A DNA stretch of 64,000 nt. Source: CAVQFB01 sp963711675. Lineage in GTDB: Bacteria; Acidobacteriota; Terriglobia; Terriglobales; Acidobacteriaceae. This document shows, one piece after another, positions 52,838 through 62,117 of the stretch. Under the pieces are notes generated by a model that ran no database searches, was not told the DNA's origin, and worked only from the letters and a program-made list of their open reading frames with translations. The stretch spans positions 372,001-436,000 of the forward strand of contig CAVQFB010000002.1 in the NCBI GenBank assembly GCA_963711675.1. Direction: 5' to 3'. The position numbers and the translations under genes are program-made. Position 1 is the first letter of the stretch; every line of letters begins with the position of its first letter.

Positions 52838-54670
52838 TTACTTCTTATCGCGATAGTCGATGATCGTTCGTATCTCGGCGGAGAACTTCTCCTGCATGCG
52901 CTTTACGATCGGATCCTGCTCGGCGCGATTGCGTCCGCCGCCATTCGACGATGGGCGGCTGGCAGGCGCCGCAGGCTGCGCGGTGCCGCCAGAAACCACC
53001 TTCAGCTTGACGGCCCGGCCTAACGCGCCACTGGCGCTTGCGATGGCGAGCCGCTTCGCATCAGCGCCAAGCGACAGGTCGATCATGGTCGGCGATGCCG
53101 AGACTTTGATGACCAATTCATTGCCTTCTACGCCCCACTCTCCGGCTTCCAGCATGGAGATGAGTGTCCGGTGGCCAGCGTCGGCCAACGCGGAGAGAAC
53201 GGCGCTGCGGACATCGACCTGGTCTGGGGTCCGCTCTTCGCGCACTGCTGCGACCGGCTGTGGATTCTCCTCTGCGCTTTGCGTGGCAACCTCAGCCGGC
53301 GCTGCAGATCCCATGACGACTCTGGCGGTCGATGTGGTGCCCGGCACCAGGCGCGGGCCAAGGTCCTGGTTCGCCTCCGCAGAGAGCTCTGGTTTCGATC
53401 CGCTCTTGCGGGCGGAGTCAGCTGCGAAAGGGGAGATGTTGCTGGCACGAGCGGGAGTCGAGTCAGTCCGGCGCAAGCCTCCACCAGTACCTCCGCTCTG
53501 CGACCCCGCAACAGGTCGCTGCGGGCCCGGCGACGTCAACGCTGCATCGCTCAGCAATTGCTCAATGGGCAGCAGCCGCTGCGCGTGGGTCATCTTGAGC
53601 AGGCCCAACTCGAGATGGAATCGCTGCTCCTGCTTATAACCAAGCTCGCTGTGGGTGCGAAGCATGATCTGCAGATGGCGCGCCAAATCCTCTTCGCTGA
53701 AAAGCTCTGCAATCCGCGCTACGCGTTCGCGTTCGTCGCCGGAGATTTGCAGCAGGGAGGAATCCTTGCCCGCGATCCTGGCGACCGTGACATTGCGCAG
53801 AAAGCGCACCATCTGTCGCGCGAAATGTGTGGGATTGTGTCCCTCTCCCATGAGCTTGTCGGCGAGGTGAAGCACGTCTTCGCTTGACCCGCGCGAAACC
53901 GCCTGCATCACTTCTTCAAGAACGCCGGAAGGCGCCGCTCCCACCAGTTGCCGCACTGCGTCTGCGGTCAGCCGGTCTGCGGTTGAAGCGATGGCCTGGT
54001 CGAGAATGGAAAGCGCGTCGCGCATGGAGCCGTCGCCGGCTTCGGCAACCAGGGCGAGGGCGTCTTCGTCGGCCTTTACTTTTTCACGGCCGGTCAGATC
54101 ACGAAGCTGCTCGAGAATCTGCTCGAACCGCACTGCGCGAAAGCTGAAGTGCTGGCAGCGCGAGCGGATGGTCTGCGGAATGTCCTCGGGCTGGGTGGTC
54201 GCCAGCATGAAGACGACATGGCCGGGAGGTTCTTCGAGCGTCTTCAGCAGTGCGTTGAAGGCCGCATCGGTGATCTGGTGGGCTTCGTCGAGGATATAGA
54301 TTTTGAAGCGATCGCGAGCCGGGCGGTATCTGGCCGCTTCCCGCAGTTCGCGGATTTCGTCGATGCCGCGGTTGGTGGCTGCGTCGATTTCGATCACATC
54401 CACGGAATTCCCGGCGCGAATCTCGGTGCATGATTCGCAAACGCCACACGGTTCCGTCACCGGCTTATCGGACGAGCGGCAGTTCAGGGCCATGGCCAGA
54501 ATGCGGGCAACGGTTGTTTTGCCGATGCCGCGGTGACCGCTGAAGATATAGCCATGGGCGGTCCGGCCCTGCGCCAGGGCGTTTTTCAGGGTCTGGGTAA
54601 CGTGTTCCTGGCCGATGACGTCGGAAAATTTCTGCGGACGATACTTGCGCGCCAGAACCTGATAGCTCAT
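52838..54670 (-). CDS. dnaX: DNA polymerase III subunit gamma/tau
   Basis: DnaX is the ATPase of the clamp loader. From ATG 54670 (MSYQVLARKYRPQKF) it has 610 residues. Visible are Walker A GHRGIGKTTVAR, a zinc module with Cys residues (CRSSDKPVTEPCGVCESC), the DEAH-like Walker B (YILDEAHQITDAAFNALLK) and sensor 1 LATTQPEDIPQTI. The second half is a long Ala/Pro/Ser-rich tau-type region and a C-terminal domain. I see no A-rich slippery site, so a shorter gamma form by frameshifting is not supported. The longer frame upstream to 54745 lacks family resemblance. Confidence 0.95.
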   Translation of the reverse strand: MSYQVLARKYRPQKFSDVIGQEHVTQTLKNALAQGRTAHGYIFSGHRGIGKTTVARILAMALNCRSSDKPVTEPCGVCESCTEIRAGNSVDVIEIDAATNRGIDEIRELREAARYRPARDRFKIYILDEAHQITDAAFNALLKTLEEPPGHVVFMLATTQPEDIPQTIRSRCQHFSFRAVRFEQILEQLRDLTGREKVKADEDALALVAEAGDGSMRDALSILDQAIASTADRLTADAVRQLVGAAPSGVLEEVMQAVSRGSSEDVLHLADKLMGEGHNPTHFARQMVRFLRNVTVARIAGKDSSLLQISGDERERVARIAELFSEEDLARHLQIMLRTHSELGYKQEQRFHLELGLLKMTHAQRLLPIEQLLSDAALTSPGPQRPVAGSQSGGTGGGLRRTDSTPARASNISPFAADSARKSGSKPELSAEANQDLGPRLVPGTTSTARVVMGSAAPAEVATQSAEENPQPVAAVREERTPDQVDVRSAVLSALADAGHRTLISMLEAGEWGVEGNELVIKVSASPTMIDLSLGADAKRLAIASASGALGRAVKLKVVSGGTAQPAAPASRPSSNGGGRNRAEQDPIVKRMQEKFSAEIRTIIDYRDKK

Positions 54671-54911
54671 GAGGATGAAACCTAGATTATACGTGATGAC
54701 TCGGCGTCGGAACGCCGGGACTGGCGGTATCGTTTTTCGCGGCAAAGGGTGGCGACGGGTCCTTCCTGCATAGCGGTGATCCGCCGGAATGGCTCGATTG
54801 CTCAGCCTTTTCGACCACTGGCGGCGCTAACGAAAGGCTTGCGCAAGCCGCCTGCAAGCGGTAGGCTTTTGAGTTTGAGATATACCCGGCGAACGGGTCA
54901 GGAGGCTTCCT

Positions 54912-55268
54912 GTGCAACTAAGAATCAGTACTCGTACTATGGATGATGTTCTCGTAGTGGATTGCCAGGGCCGTATTATCTTCGGAGAAGAGTCAGCGAG
55001 CTTGCGCGACACGGTAAAGAAGCTCATCACCGAAAACCAGAAGATCGTACTCAACCTGGGAGGCGTGACTTATATCGATTCCGGCGGGCTTGGGACGCTG
55101 GTCGCGTTGTACACGACGGCGCAAAATGCCGGTGGAACCATCAAGCTGGCGAATCTGACGCAGCGCGTGGGCGACTTGCTTCAGGTCACGAAGCTGGTGA
55201 CGATCTTCAGCGTTTATGACAGCGAAGAAGCGGCCGTGGAATCTTACCGCAAGGGCGCGGCGGCATAG
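54912..55268 (+). CDS. Anti-sigma factor antagonist (STAS domain)
   Basis: The 118-residue STAS protein starts with GTG 54912, with AGGAGG 6 bases upstream. The phospho-acceptor Ser is in VTYIDSGGLGTLVALYTTAQ. It is the usual partner of an RsbW-like kinase and a SpoIIE-type phosphatase; a candidate phosphatase is encoded at 28.8-30.2 kb, but no kinase is seen. The gene is divergent from dnaX and is followed 50 bases later by a transporter gene. Confidence 0.92.
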   Translation: MQLRISTRTMDDVLVVDCQGRIIFGEESASLRDTVKKLITENQKIVLNLGGVTYIDSGGLGTLVALYTTAQNAGGTIKLANLTQRVGDLLQVTKLVTIFSVYDSEEAAVESYRKGAAA

Positions 55269-55318
55269 TTGCTCGAGTGCGGGGCGGCAATCATAGCCCC
55301 GCCCAGACCTTCTTGCGC

Positions 55319-56242
55319 ATGATCTCCAAAATTCTTTTTATTGCGGGCATCCTGCTTGCCGCCAGCGGATACGTGTCTCCGCCCATTGCCCTGGCTATGG
55401 GACTGGTGTTTGGGCTCTCCGTAGTCCATCCCTTCAGCAAAGAATCCAAGAAGCTTTCGCGGTACCTGCTGCAGGCATCCGTGGTAGGGCTTGGCTTCGG
55501 GATGAACCTGCACGAGGTTTTGCACGCCGGGCGCAGCGGATTTGTCTATACGTGTCTGGGCATCAGCTTTGCCATGATTTGCGGCATGGCCTTGGGCCGG
55601 ATACTTAGAGTGCAGAGAACGTCCGCGTTTCTGATTTCCACCGGAACCGCAATCTGTGGAGGGAGCGCCATCGCCGCAGTAGGGCCGATCTGCCATGCCA
55701 GCGACGACGAGATGGCGATTTCACTGGGTACGGTCTTTGTTCTCAACTCGGTTGCCTTATTGACATTCCCGTTCATCGGGGCCGCGCTCAAACTGAGCCA
55801 GACGCAATTCGGTCTATGGGCTGCCCTGGCGATTCATGACACCAGTTCCGTGGTGGGCGCGGCGGCCAAGTACGGGGCGCAGGCTCTTGCGGTGGGAACG
55901 ACGGTGAAACTGGCGCGGGCCCTTTGGATTGTTCCCATGTCGATAGGAACAGCCTTGGTGAAGCACTCGAAGGCGAAGATCCAGTGGCCGTGGTTCATTG
56001 GCTTCTTCTGTCTGGCTGCCGTCTGCAACACCTATCTCCCCGCCGGCGGACCTGCTTATGCAGCGCTCTTTAAGGCGGGCCGGCTTGGGTTGACGGTCAC
56101 GCTCTTTCTGATCGGAACCGGGATATCGATCGCCACCTTGAAGGAAGTGGGCCACAAGCCTCTATTGCAGGGGATTGCGTTATGGCTCCTGGTCTCGGTG
56201 GTGTCGTTGTGGCTGATCCAGAAGGGGTGGATCGCAATCTAA
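55319..56242 (+). CDS. YeiH/PSE-family putative sulfate exporter
   Basis: The 307-residue polytopic protein shows the pattern of the UPF0324/PSE family: GILLAASGYVSPPIALAMG, GLGFGMNLHEVL, the central motif STGTAICGGSAIAAVGPI, and ALAIHDTSSVVGAAAKYGAQ. About nine helices are predicted by eye. The family is only putatively linked to sulfate or sulfite export. The start at ATG 55319 is chosen by family start, although it has no clear ribosome-binding site; GTG 55277 is an alternative. Confidence 0.85.
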   Translation: MISKILFIAGILLAASGYVSPPIALAMGLVFGLSVVHPFSKESKKLSRYLLQASVVGLGFGMNLHEVLHAGRSGFVYTCLGISFAMICGMALGRILRVQRTSAFLISTGTAICGGSAIAAVGPICHASDDEMAISLGTVFVLNSVALLTFPFIGAALKLSQTQFGLWAALAIHDTSSVVGAAAKYGAQALAVGTTVKLARALWIVPMSIGTALVKHSKAKIQWPWFIGFFCLAAVCNTYLPAGGPAYAALFKAGRLGLTVTLFLIGTGISIATLKEVGHKPLLQGIALWLLVSVVSLWLIQKGWIAI

Positions 56243-56329
56243 TCGAGGGCTCCTGGCGCGCCAGTTGTGGGTTTCCCCTCGAATAATTCTTTGAAGCGGT
56301 CGTAAGCCTCATTCCATCTGTTGAGCGAT

Positions 56330-56665
56330 ATGAAAGTCCGCGGCTCTCCTGACCGAAGTGCCAAATTGCGTGGGAGGATTCTGGCTGCGATTCGCCAGAT
56401 TCCCCGCGGAAAAGTCTCGACCTACGGCGCAGTCGGCCGGGCCGCAGGAATGGCACAGGGTGCGAGATACGTGGTGCGGGTGCTAAGCACGTCCGTGGGC
56501 CTTCCCTGGCAGCGCGTTGTGGGAGCAGGGGGAGAAATCAGGACGCGAGGAGACTCGGCTGTAGAGCAGCGTCTGCGCCTGGAAGCCGAGGGAGTCACTT
56601 TGCGTGGAAAGCGTGTCAACATGGCGAGGCACGAGTACAAGTTTTCCCGAAGCAAGAAGCGGTAA
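56330..56665 (+). CDS. Alkyltransferase-like (ATL) protein, MGMT fold without active Cys
   Basis: The 111-residue protein has the MGMT DNA-binding domain: ILAAIRQIPRGKVSTYGAVG and GARYVVRVLS. Where methyltransferases have PCHRVI, it reads PWQRVVGAGG, with Trp 60 in place of the reactive Cys. This is the mark of ATL proteins, which bind O6-alkylguanine and flag it for nucleotide excision repair. The tail is Lys/Arg-rich. It begins at ATG 56330; a TTG lies 9 bases upstream. It stands between unrelated genes. Confidence 0.88.
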   Translation: MKVRGSPDRSAKLRGRILAAIRQIPRGKVSTYGAVGRAAGMAQGARYVVRVLSTSVGLPWQRVVGAGGEIRTRGDSAVEQRLRLEAEGVTLRGKRVNMARHEYKFSRSKKR

Positions 56666-56668
56666 CGG

Positions 56669-56712
56669 GCCGCTGGACAGCGAACGACCAACGACTAGCG
56701 ACTAACGACCGG
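56669..56712. repeat. Short repeat words (CGAACGACCAACGACTAGC type)
   Basis: Tandem, slightly varied GACTAACGACC words lie between the ATL gene and the AhpD-like gene. The same word family appears at 36980-36990, 39190-39210 and 63440-63485. Confidence 0.5.
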
Positions 56713-56715
56713 TTC

Positions 56716-57111
56716 CTACGTCCTGAACTTGTCGTCAATCTCTACCTGATACCCTGCGACCAGGCGATTGGTTTCGTTGGCCATTCCCACGACGGACATC
56801 AATTCCTTGAACATCGCGTCGGTCATCCCCTGTTTCCGCGCGCCTGCGGTGTGGGAGGCGATGCAGTAGCCGCATTGGTTGCTCACGCTGACCGCGAGAT
56901 AGATAAGTTCCTTGGTTAGGGGATCGATTGCGCCGGGTGCCATGATCTGCTTGATGTCTTCCCACGTGCGGCGAAGCATGGGCGGATCGTTGGCAATCGC
57001 CTTCCAGAAATTGTTGATCCAGTCAGTCTTGCGGGTGGCCATGATGTCGTCGTACACGGCGCGTACTTCAGGGCTGGCGTCTTTGTATTCGATGAGTCCG
57101 AGTGTTGCCAT
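56716..57111 (-). CDS. AhpD-like/carboxymuconolactone decarboxylase family protein
   Basis: From ATG 57111 (GGAGAG upstream) the protein has 131 residues. The active-site pattern is NQCGYCIASHT: two Cys separated by two residues and a His three residues later, as in AhpD-type alkylhydroperoxidases. The downstream helices (MTDAMFKELMSVVGMANE) fit the family. It follows the HemQ gene by 43 bases on the same strand, so it may protect against peroxide during haem synthesis. This is inferred from context. Confidence 0.85.
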   Translation of the reverse strand: MATLGLIEYKDASPEVRAVYDDIMATRKTDWINNFWKAIANDPPMLRRTWEDIKQIMAPGAIDPLTKELIYLAVSVSNQCGYCIASHTAGARKQGMTDAMFKELMSVVGMANETNRLVAGYQVEIDDKFRT

Positions 57112-57154
57112 TCGCTCTCCGTAATGAAAGGTTCTCTGCGCGGGAAAAGCAAGC

Positions 57155-58024
57155 TCACTTCCCGCTCGGTACTTCACCGCTGAGCAACTTGCCCAGGTCC
57201 GCTGCGGGACATCTCACGCCCACGTAGAACTGCCCAAACAGCGCGTACACGGCGCTGACATGATCGAAGCGCATTTCATAAATCAGCTTCTTGAAGACCA
57301 GAGGCTCGTCCGCGAAGAGGTCTACGCCCCACTCCCAATCGTCGAAGCCAATCGAGCCGGTAATGATCTGCTTCACCATACCCGCATAGCGCCGCCCGAC
57401 CAACCCGTGCTCGTTCATCTGGCGCTGGCGCTCTTCCATGGGAAGCGTGTACCAGTTCTTGTCCTCGCCACGCTTACGATCCATGGGGTAGAAGCAGATG
57501 TACCGGTTGGGCGGGATGGCAGGGAAGAGGCGCGGTTGCATCGCCTCTTTTTGTCGCTTCAGAGTCTCCTGGATTTCGCGATTCCATTCCTCCGAATGCG
57601 GCTCGATTCCCCGATCAACCAGCGTCTTATAAGTTTTGTTGCTCGACTCATAGAGTCCGAGTTCGATGATCGAGAGATAGGAAGTCGTGGGTTCGAGATA
57701 GTCGCTGAGGCGCAGTTGCGCCAACTGCAACTCCGCTTGATTCAGCTGATCGAAGGCCTCGCGGAAGTGAACGAACATCAAATCACCCTTGTGGCCGAGC
57801 AGGGAAAAGAGCGCCGACTGTCCGCCCGCATTCTGTTCCATCTTGCCAAGCACGGACGCCGCCTCGTCGGTGACCTCGCGCTGCTGCGGGGGGCTAAGTG
57901 CTTTCCACGCGGTCCAGCGAAACCGCATCATCTGATGCAGCACGCTGTAACCTTCCACGGTGAGTGGAACAGCAGGCGTCTCTGTGGATACGACTTCCGG
58001 ATGTGCACTGCGACTCGATGACAT
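57155..58024 (-). CDS. hemQ: Coproheme decarboxylase / chlorite-dismutase family (HemQ)
   Basis: HemQ makes haem b by removing two propionate carboxyls from coproheme. The 289 residues show the family pattern FYPMDRKRGEDKNWYTLP with the conserved Tyr (YICFYPMDRKRG), and the C-terminal half carries SIGFDDWEWGVDLFADEPL, EMRFDHVSAVYALFGQFYVG. An N-terminal extension is Ser/Pro-rich and has no signal. The haem-propionate Arg and Lys positions are consistent but not checked. The AhpD-like gene follows at 43 bases. Confidence 0.85.
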   Translation of the reverse strand: MSSSRSAHPEVVSTETPAVPLTVEGYSVLHQMMRFRWTAWKALSPPQQREVTDEAASVLGKMEQNAGGQSALFSLLGHKGDLMFVHFREAFDQLNQAELQLAQLRLSDYLEPTTSYLSIIELGLYESSNKTYKTLVDRGIEPHSEEWNREIQETLKRQKEAMQPRLFPAIPPNRYICFYPMDRKRGEDKNWYTLPMEERQRQMNEHGLVGRRYAGMVKQIITGSIGFDDWEWGVDLFADEPLVFKKLIYEMRFDHVSAVYALFGQFYVGVRCPAADLGKLLSGEVPSGK

Positions 58025-58083
58025 GTATGGGTCCTCAGTTTTTAGAGACTATTGTACCTGCGGATGGAACGAGACCTAAGGCC

Positions 58084-58118
58084 AAACAAAAACCCCAGCA
58101 GGTGGCGCGCTGCTGGGG
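58084..58118 (-). terminator. Intrinsic terminator after the ABM gene
   Basis: On the minus strand CCCCAGCAG and CTGCTGGGG form a 9-bp stem (58110-58118 with 58093-58101), followed by TTTTTGTTTG. It ends the transcript of the ABM gene. Confidence 0.8.
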
Positions 58119-58138
58119 ACCAATATCGACGGCGGGGT

Positions 58139-58462
58139 TCAGGCTGCGACCGTCTCCAATAGTTTCTGGGAGATCGTGGTCTCGACGGCATAGAACTTCA
58201 CGATCGGCGTGGCGTTCAGGAAGGGCTCCATGAGCTGTTTGACCTTCGGGAAGGTATCTCTCTCATAGCGCTCCGCATCCATCTTGCTGTGCCAGAGGGT
58301 GACGACGAACGGCCTGGTTGGCTCCATCTCGTTGTCGAGAGCGATGATATCCACATAGCCGACCTGCTTCTTGACGATCGGGAGGATCTCGTCGCGTACT
58401 TTCTTGAGGAATTCCGGCTTCTTCTCGAGCTTCACGTTCAGTTCCAACGTGCGTGCAAACAT
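58139..58462 (-). CDS. Antibiotic biosynthesis monooxygenase (ABM) domain protein
   Basis: The start at 58462 has GGAGAGAGG upstream. The 107-residue protein is a ferredoxin-like ABM fold: FARTLELNVKLEKKPEFLKK, VKKQVGYVDIIALDNE, PFVVTLWHSKMDAERYERDT. Members include small monooxygenases and haem-degrading enzymes, but many have no known role. The haem-type ligand Asn/His is not clear. It is separate from HemQ by a terminator and is probably transcribed alone. Confidence 0.85.
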   Translation of the reverse strand: MFARTLELNVKLEKKPEFLKKVRDEILPIVKKQVGYVDIIALDNEMEPTRPFVVTLWHSKMDAERYERDTFPKVKQLMEPFLNATPIVKFYAVETTISQKLLETVAA

Positions 58463-58816
58463 ATTGACACCTCTCTCCTTATGAAGTTGCACTGCGAGTT
58501 ATGCCCATCCCGAGGATGGGGAGAGTTATTTGAGTTGCGGATCGCCGGTGGTTTTCGCTGCCCGACTCACAGGAAAGTGGTCGAATGCCGAGGCCTGATC
58601 GTCGCCAGTGGCGAAGGTAGTTGATGCAGGCGCAAGTTTGTTTTTCCTGGGAGTTCGACAGACGGCCCGATACTGCGCGTTCACGGCCCCGTAGTCAGTG
58701 ATTTTCGGCACCCTTGGGTGTGATAAGCGCGAGCAAGCCCCACCGCCATTCTTGCTGGGGAAGATCTGCCCTGAGCGGATTGCGGCGCTGTGTCTTGATC
58801 CGGCTCGTGCCTGCCC
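58463..58816. other. 354-base spacer between AsmA and ABM genes
   Basis: The short 61-residue minus frame at 58526-58711 has no family resemblance. A small palindrome (CACCCTTGGGTG, 58711-58722) and an AGCAAG/CTTGCT inverted pair near 58731-58755 are seen, without T-runs. I see nothing else. Confidence 0.45.
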
Positions 58817-60937
58817 CTATTTCTTGGGCGGCTGCTTCTTCTTCCCAAAGAGGTCCAGAATCTGATTTACGGTGTCCTGCTGCGGATTCGATTGGCCCTG
58901 GGTCCCAGCCCCGGCCTTCTGCCCGCCCAGCAGTCCACCCAGAATTCCCGCCGCGCCACCCGACAAAGGATTGCCGGAGGTCGGGAGCAGTCCTTTCAGT
59001 TTCATCTGCGCGATCTTCTGGACGTCGGGAGAAAATTTCGGGTTCTGGAAGGTTCCGGTCACAATCGCCGGAATCACGATCTCGCCCTGATTGTTGCCGA
59101 GGGCGGTATTCATGTATCCCCCAATGCCGCTGCCGCCCACCTGCTGGCTGAAGGTTTTGTTAAGCACTGCGGTAGCGTTCATATTGAGCGTCTGGCTCAC
59201 CAGGTTCGCCGTGCCCGTGGCGCCGACGTTGCCGATGTCGAGAAGCGCCTGCAAATCGTTGGTCTGCGCCATTCCATTGCGCACAAGAATGTTGCCGGTC
59301 AATTTCAGGATGTTGGTGAAGCCTTGGTCTTTTTGCGCGGATTTTACGAAGCCGCCAATCGAACTGAGTTCGTGCGCGATGTCGACCCCGGAATACTTCA
59401 CATTGTTGAAGTTCAGGTTCACGGTGCCGTTCAGCGCGCGCATCAGTTCGTCAGCGCTTACAGCTCCCAGGGGGCCGGCCGCGCGCATATCGAGGTTAAG
59501 CGTGCCTGCCCCGTTCACCTTATCCAACCCCGTAACGCCATAAGCCTTGGCCATGGAAATAAGGGCAGGGAGTTGCGCCTGAGGAGCTTTCAGGGTCGCG
59601 TCGATCATCGGCGTTTTCGAGGTGTACTGCGTCAGCGTGAACTGAGTGTTCACCGCCGTGCCGCCGGAGGTTACCTGGAAGTTATCGGAACGAACCTCGC
59701 TGGGAGTCAGAGCCAGATTGACGGCCTTGATCTGTACCGGCTGTGGGATGTCTTTGCCCGAGGCTTGTATATCGCGGCCGGCAATCGTGCCATTCAGGGT
59801 GGGCTTGTCAGACGGCCCAGTGGCCCGGATATCTGCGCTCACACGGCCATTCACGGTCGCACCGGGATTGAAAGCCACGCCCGCAGCGGCGGCCAGCTTG
59901 GCCATTTCGGCGATGGAAACATCATCTGCTTTCAGGCTCAGGTCGAGTACGGCGGGAGTAGGTTTGGAATTCACCGTGCCTGTCACCGAGAGCGGCGTCG
60001 GGCCCAGCTTCACCGTCGCCTTGTCGATCTTCAGCAGATCAGTGTTCAGGTCGTCATTCACGTCGTAGTCAGCGTTGATCGGGTATCCGACCTCTACCCC
60101 GTGAAGGCGGGGTTGTTCGATGTTCATTTGTCCGCTGGCCGATAGTTTTCCTGTATCGCTGCCGATGTTGGTGTGGCCGGTGAGGACGCCGTCGGTGTTG
60201 GCCAGGGCCGGAGTCTGGAGAAATTTCTGGAAATTGGCGATGCTCACGCCCTTGAAATCCAGTCCGCCATGGAAGGGAGTTGCGGCAGGATTACTTTGTG
60301 CGACCGGGCCGCCCTTGCCTTGCAGGCGAATTTCCTGCGCACCCGCGCCGGGGAAGTGGACGGAAGCATCGATCGAAAACGGAGTGTCGGGAGCAAAGTC
60401 CGTCAGAGTCAGGTTGATGTGGTCGTAGATGGAGCGTGGCTTGCGATTCTGATTGTCAGTGACAGCAACCTGGCCGTCTGTAATCTCCAGCTTGCCAAGG
60501 GCAAACTGTCCGCCAGAACTTGATGTTGACGTGGACCCCGGCTTCGACTTTCCTCCCAAAGTCGAGAAGTTCCACACACCCTGCGCGTTCTTGATCAACT
60601 CGACGCTCGGTTTTTCAAGAGTCAGCGAATCCACCTCCACCGATTTTTGCAACAGGGGCATCAGCTTTACGGAGACATCAAGTTTGGAAGCCTGCACAAA
60701 TGGTCTCAGGCTATTGAAGGCAGAGTCGTCGGCGATCGCGATGTTTTGTACCTGAAAGCGAAAAGGGAACAGGCCCAGGCTCATGTCGCCCAGCGTGACC
60801 TTCCTCCCCAAGGCGGCTTCGAGTTTGGTCTGGACCGTGCCTCGGTATTGATTGGGATTGAACAGCAGGACCGCTGCGACGATCAACACGACCGCGAGCA
60901 GAACGATGATTCCGATTACGATTCCGAGCTTGCGCAT
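58817..60937 (-). CDS. AsmA family protein
   Basis: The 706-residue protein has one N-terminal transmembrane helix (IVIGIIVLLAVVLIVAAVLLF) and then the AsmA repeat architecture: FNPNQYRGTVQTKLEAALGR, KVTLGDMSLGLFPFRFQVQN, and a C-terminal AsmA domain (LNFNNVKYSGVDIAHELSSI) before a Gly/Gln/Pro-rich tail. Family members span the periplasm and may move phospholipid or affect outer-membrane assembly. It is followed downstream by a repeat-poor spacer. It is not in an operon with gpsA, whose gene lies upstream on the same strand with a gap of about 160 bases. Confidence 0.88.
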   Translation of the reverse strand: MRKLGIVIGIIVLLAVVLIVAAVLLFNPNQYRGTVQTKLEAALGRKVTLGDMSLGLFPFRFQVQNIAIADDSAFNSLRPFVQASKLDVSVKLMPLLQKSVEVDSLTLEKPSVELIKNAQGVWNFSTLGGKSKPGSTSTSSSGGQFALGKLEITDGQVAVTDNQNRKPRSIYDHINLTLTDFAPDTPFSIDASVHFPGAGAQEIRLQGKGGPVAQSNPAATPFHGGLDFKGVSIANFQKFLQTPALANTDGVLTGHTNIGSDTGKLSASGQMNIEQPRLHGVEVGYPINADYDVNDDLNTDLLKIDKATVKLGPTPLSVTGTVNSKPTPAVLDLSLKADDVSIAEMAKLAAAAGVAFNPGATVNGRVSADIRATGPSDKPTLNGTIAGRDIQASGKDIPQPVQIKAVNLALTPSEVRSDNFQVTSGGTAVNTQFTLTQYTSKTPMIDATLKAPQAQLPALISMAKAYGVTGLDKVNGAGTLNLDMRAAGPLGAVSADELMRALNGTVNLNFNNVKYSGVDIAHELSSIGGFVKSAQKDQGFTNILKLTGNILVRNGMAQTNDLQALLDIGNVGATGTANLVSQTLNMNATAVLNKTFSQQVGGSGIGGYMNTALGNNQGEIVIPAIVTGTFQNPKFSPDVQKIAQMKLKGLLPTSGNPLSGGAAGILGGLLGGQKAGAGTQGQSNPQQDTVNQILDLFGKKKQPPKK

Positions 60938-61100
60938 ATGATCCTCCGCGCTAGGGGTTGCGGGGTATTCCCGAGTTTATAGATGACGGTCTTCGTGTCC
61001 TCGGTTTGCTTTTCCGAACCGTTTTGAGCCGTGCTTGTATGAGTGGCGTTTGAGAAGTTTTTCCTCGGCGAAAGCCCCGGTAAATGAGCCGGGAAGCGTG

Positions 61101-62117
61101 CTAGCCAGTTTCGCTTTTTGCACTGCGGGTCATCAACTGGTGGATAGCTTCACGCGGCGTTTTACCATTGTGAAGGATCGCGTACATCTGTTCCGTGATC
61201 GGCATCTCGACGCCCCGGGCTTTCGCCAGACCGACCGCAGCATTCGTAGTCAGCACGCCTTCAGCAACCATGCCGTGCATTCCCGCGATGATATCCGGCA
61301 AAGGGCGGCCACGCCCGAGCTCGACTCCCACACTGCGATTGCGGGAGAGGCCGCCGGTACAAGTAAGAACCAAGTCACCCAACCCGGCGAGGCCCGCCAT
61401 GGTTTCCTGCCGTCCTCCACAGGCTACCGCCAAGCGGGTGATCTCCGCCAGCCCGCGGGTGATCAGCGCCGCGACCGAGTTGTGACCCAAACCGAGGCCG
61501 TCGCAGACCCCGGCCGCAATTGCGACGATGTTCTTGAGCGCGCCGCCGAGCTCCACGCCGATAGCGTCATCGCTGGTGTAGATGCGAAAACTGGGATCGC
61601 TGAACTCTGCCTGTACGGTCCGGGCGAGTTGCTGGTCCTGCGAAGCGATGGTGACTGCGGTCGGGTCTCCGCGCGCCACTTCGATGGCAAACGACGGGCC
61701 GCTGAGCGCGCCAATCCGAACCGGGAAGCCTGCGCTCTGCTTCACCACATCCGATATCACTTCCGTCATTCGTAAAAGGCTTCCTTCCTCGATTCCCTTG
61801 GTCGCGCTGACAAACAGCATTTCGGGTTTGAGGTGAGTGCGCAGCCTCTCGAACAAGCGACGGCAGTGGTGCGAAGGCATCACGCTGACGACAATTTCGG
61901 CGCCCGCGAGCGCTTCTTCCAGGAGGTTGGTTACGGAGACTGTGGCGGGAATCTCATGGCCAGGAAGGAAGAGCAGATTTTGCCGCCAAGTGCGAATCGA
62001 TTCGCAAACCTCTTCTTCGTGCGCCCAGAGCCTTACGGAGTGCCCACCTTTGCGGCCGAGGACAATCGAGAGCCCGGTGCCCCACGCGCCTGCGCCGATG
62101 ATCGCGATATGGCTCAT
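61101..62117 (-). CDS. gpsA: Glycerol-3-phosphate dehydrogenase [NAD(P)+]
   Basis: GpsA makes sn-glycerol 3-phosphate for phospholipid synthesis. The 338 residues show the Rossmann motif IIGAGAWGTGLSIVLG, VSATKGIEEGS, ALSGPSFAIEVARG, ELGGALKNIVAIAAGVCDGL (catalytic Lys in ALKN) and GLGHNSVAALITRGLAE. Its start overlaps the plsY stop by 4 bases (ATGA), so the two are translated together. The substrate GpsA makes is used by PlsY in the next step. Confidence 0.96.
   Translation of the reverse strand: MSHIAIIGAGAWGTGLSIVLGRKGGHSVRLWAHEEEVCESIRTWRQNLLFLPGHEIPATVSVTNLLEEALAGAEIVVSVMPSHHCRRLFERLRTHLKPEMLFVSATKGIEEGSLLRMTEVISDVVKQSAGFPVRIGALSGPSFAIEVARGDPTAVTIASQDQQLARTVQAEFSDPSFRIYTSDDAIGVELGGALKNIVAIAAGVCDGLGLGHNSVAALITRGLAEITRLAVACGGRQETMAGLAGLGDLVLTCTGGLSRNRSVGVELGRGRPLPDIIAGMHGMVAEGVLTTNAAVGLAKARGVEMPITEQMYAILHNGKTPREAIHQLMTRSAKSETG

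Noticed and set aside
52838..54670. Programmed frameshift in dnaX (gamma form)
   Set aside because: No A-rich slippery heptamer on the coding strand and no downstream hairpin at a fitting place.
54690..54850. Possible SRP 4.5S RNA upstream of dnaX
   Set aside because: The minus strand has GGAAGG in a GC-rich setting near dnaX, a common place for ffs, but the required GGAAGG(N)AGCAG core and the matching symmetric loop are absent.
58892..60145. Long open frame (417 residues) antisense to AsmA
   Set aside because: It is a GC-driven shadow frame; its protein has no family resemblance, and the AsmA frame has all domain features.
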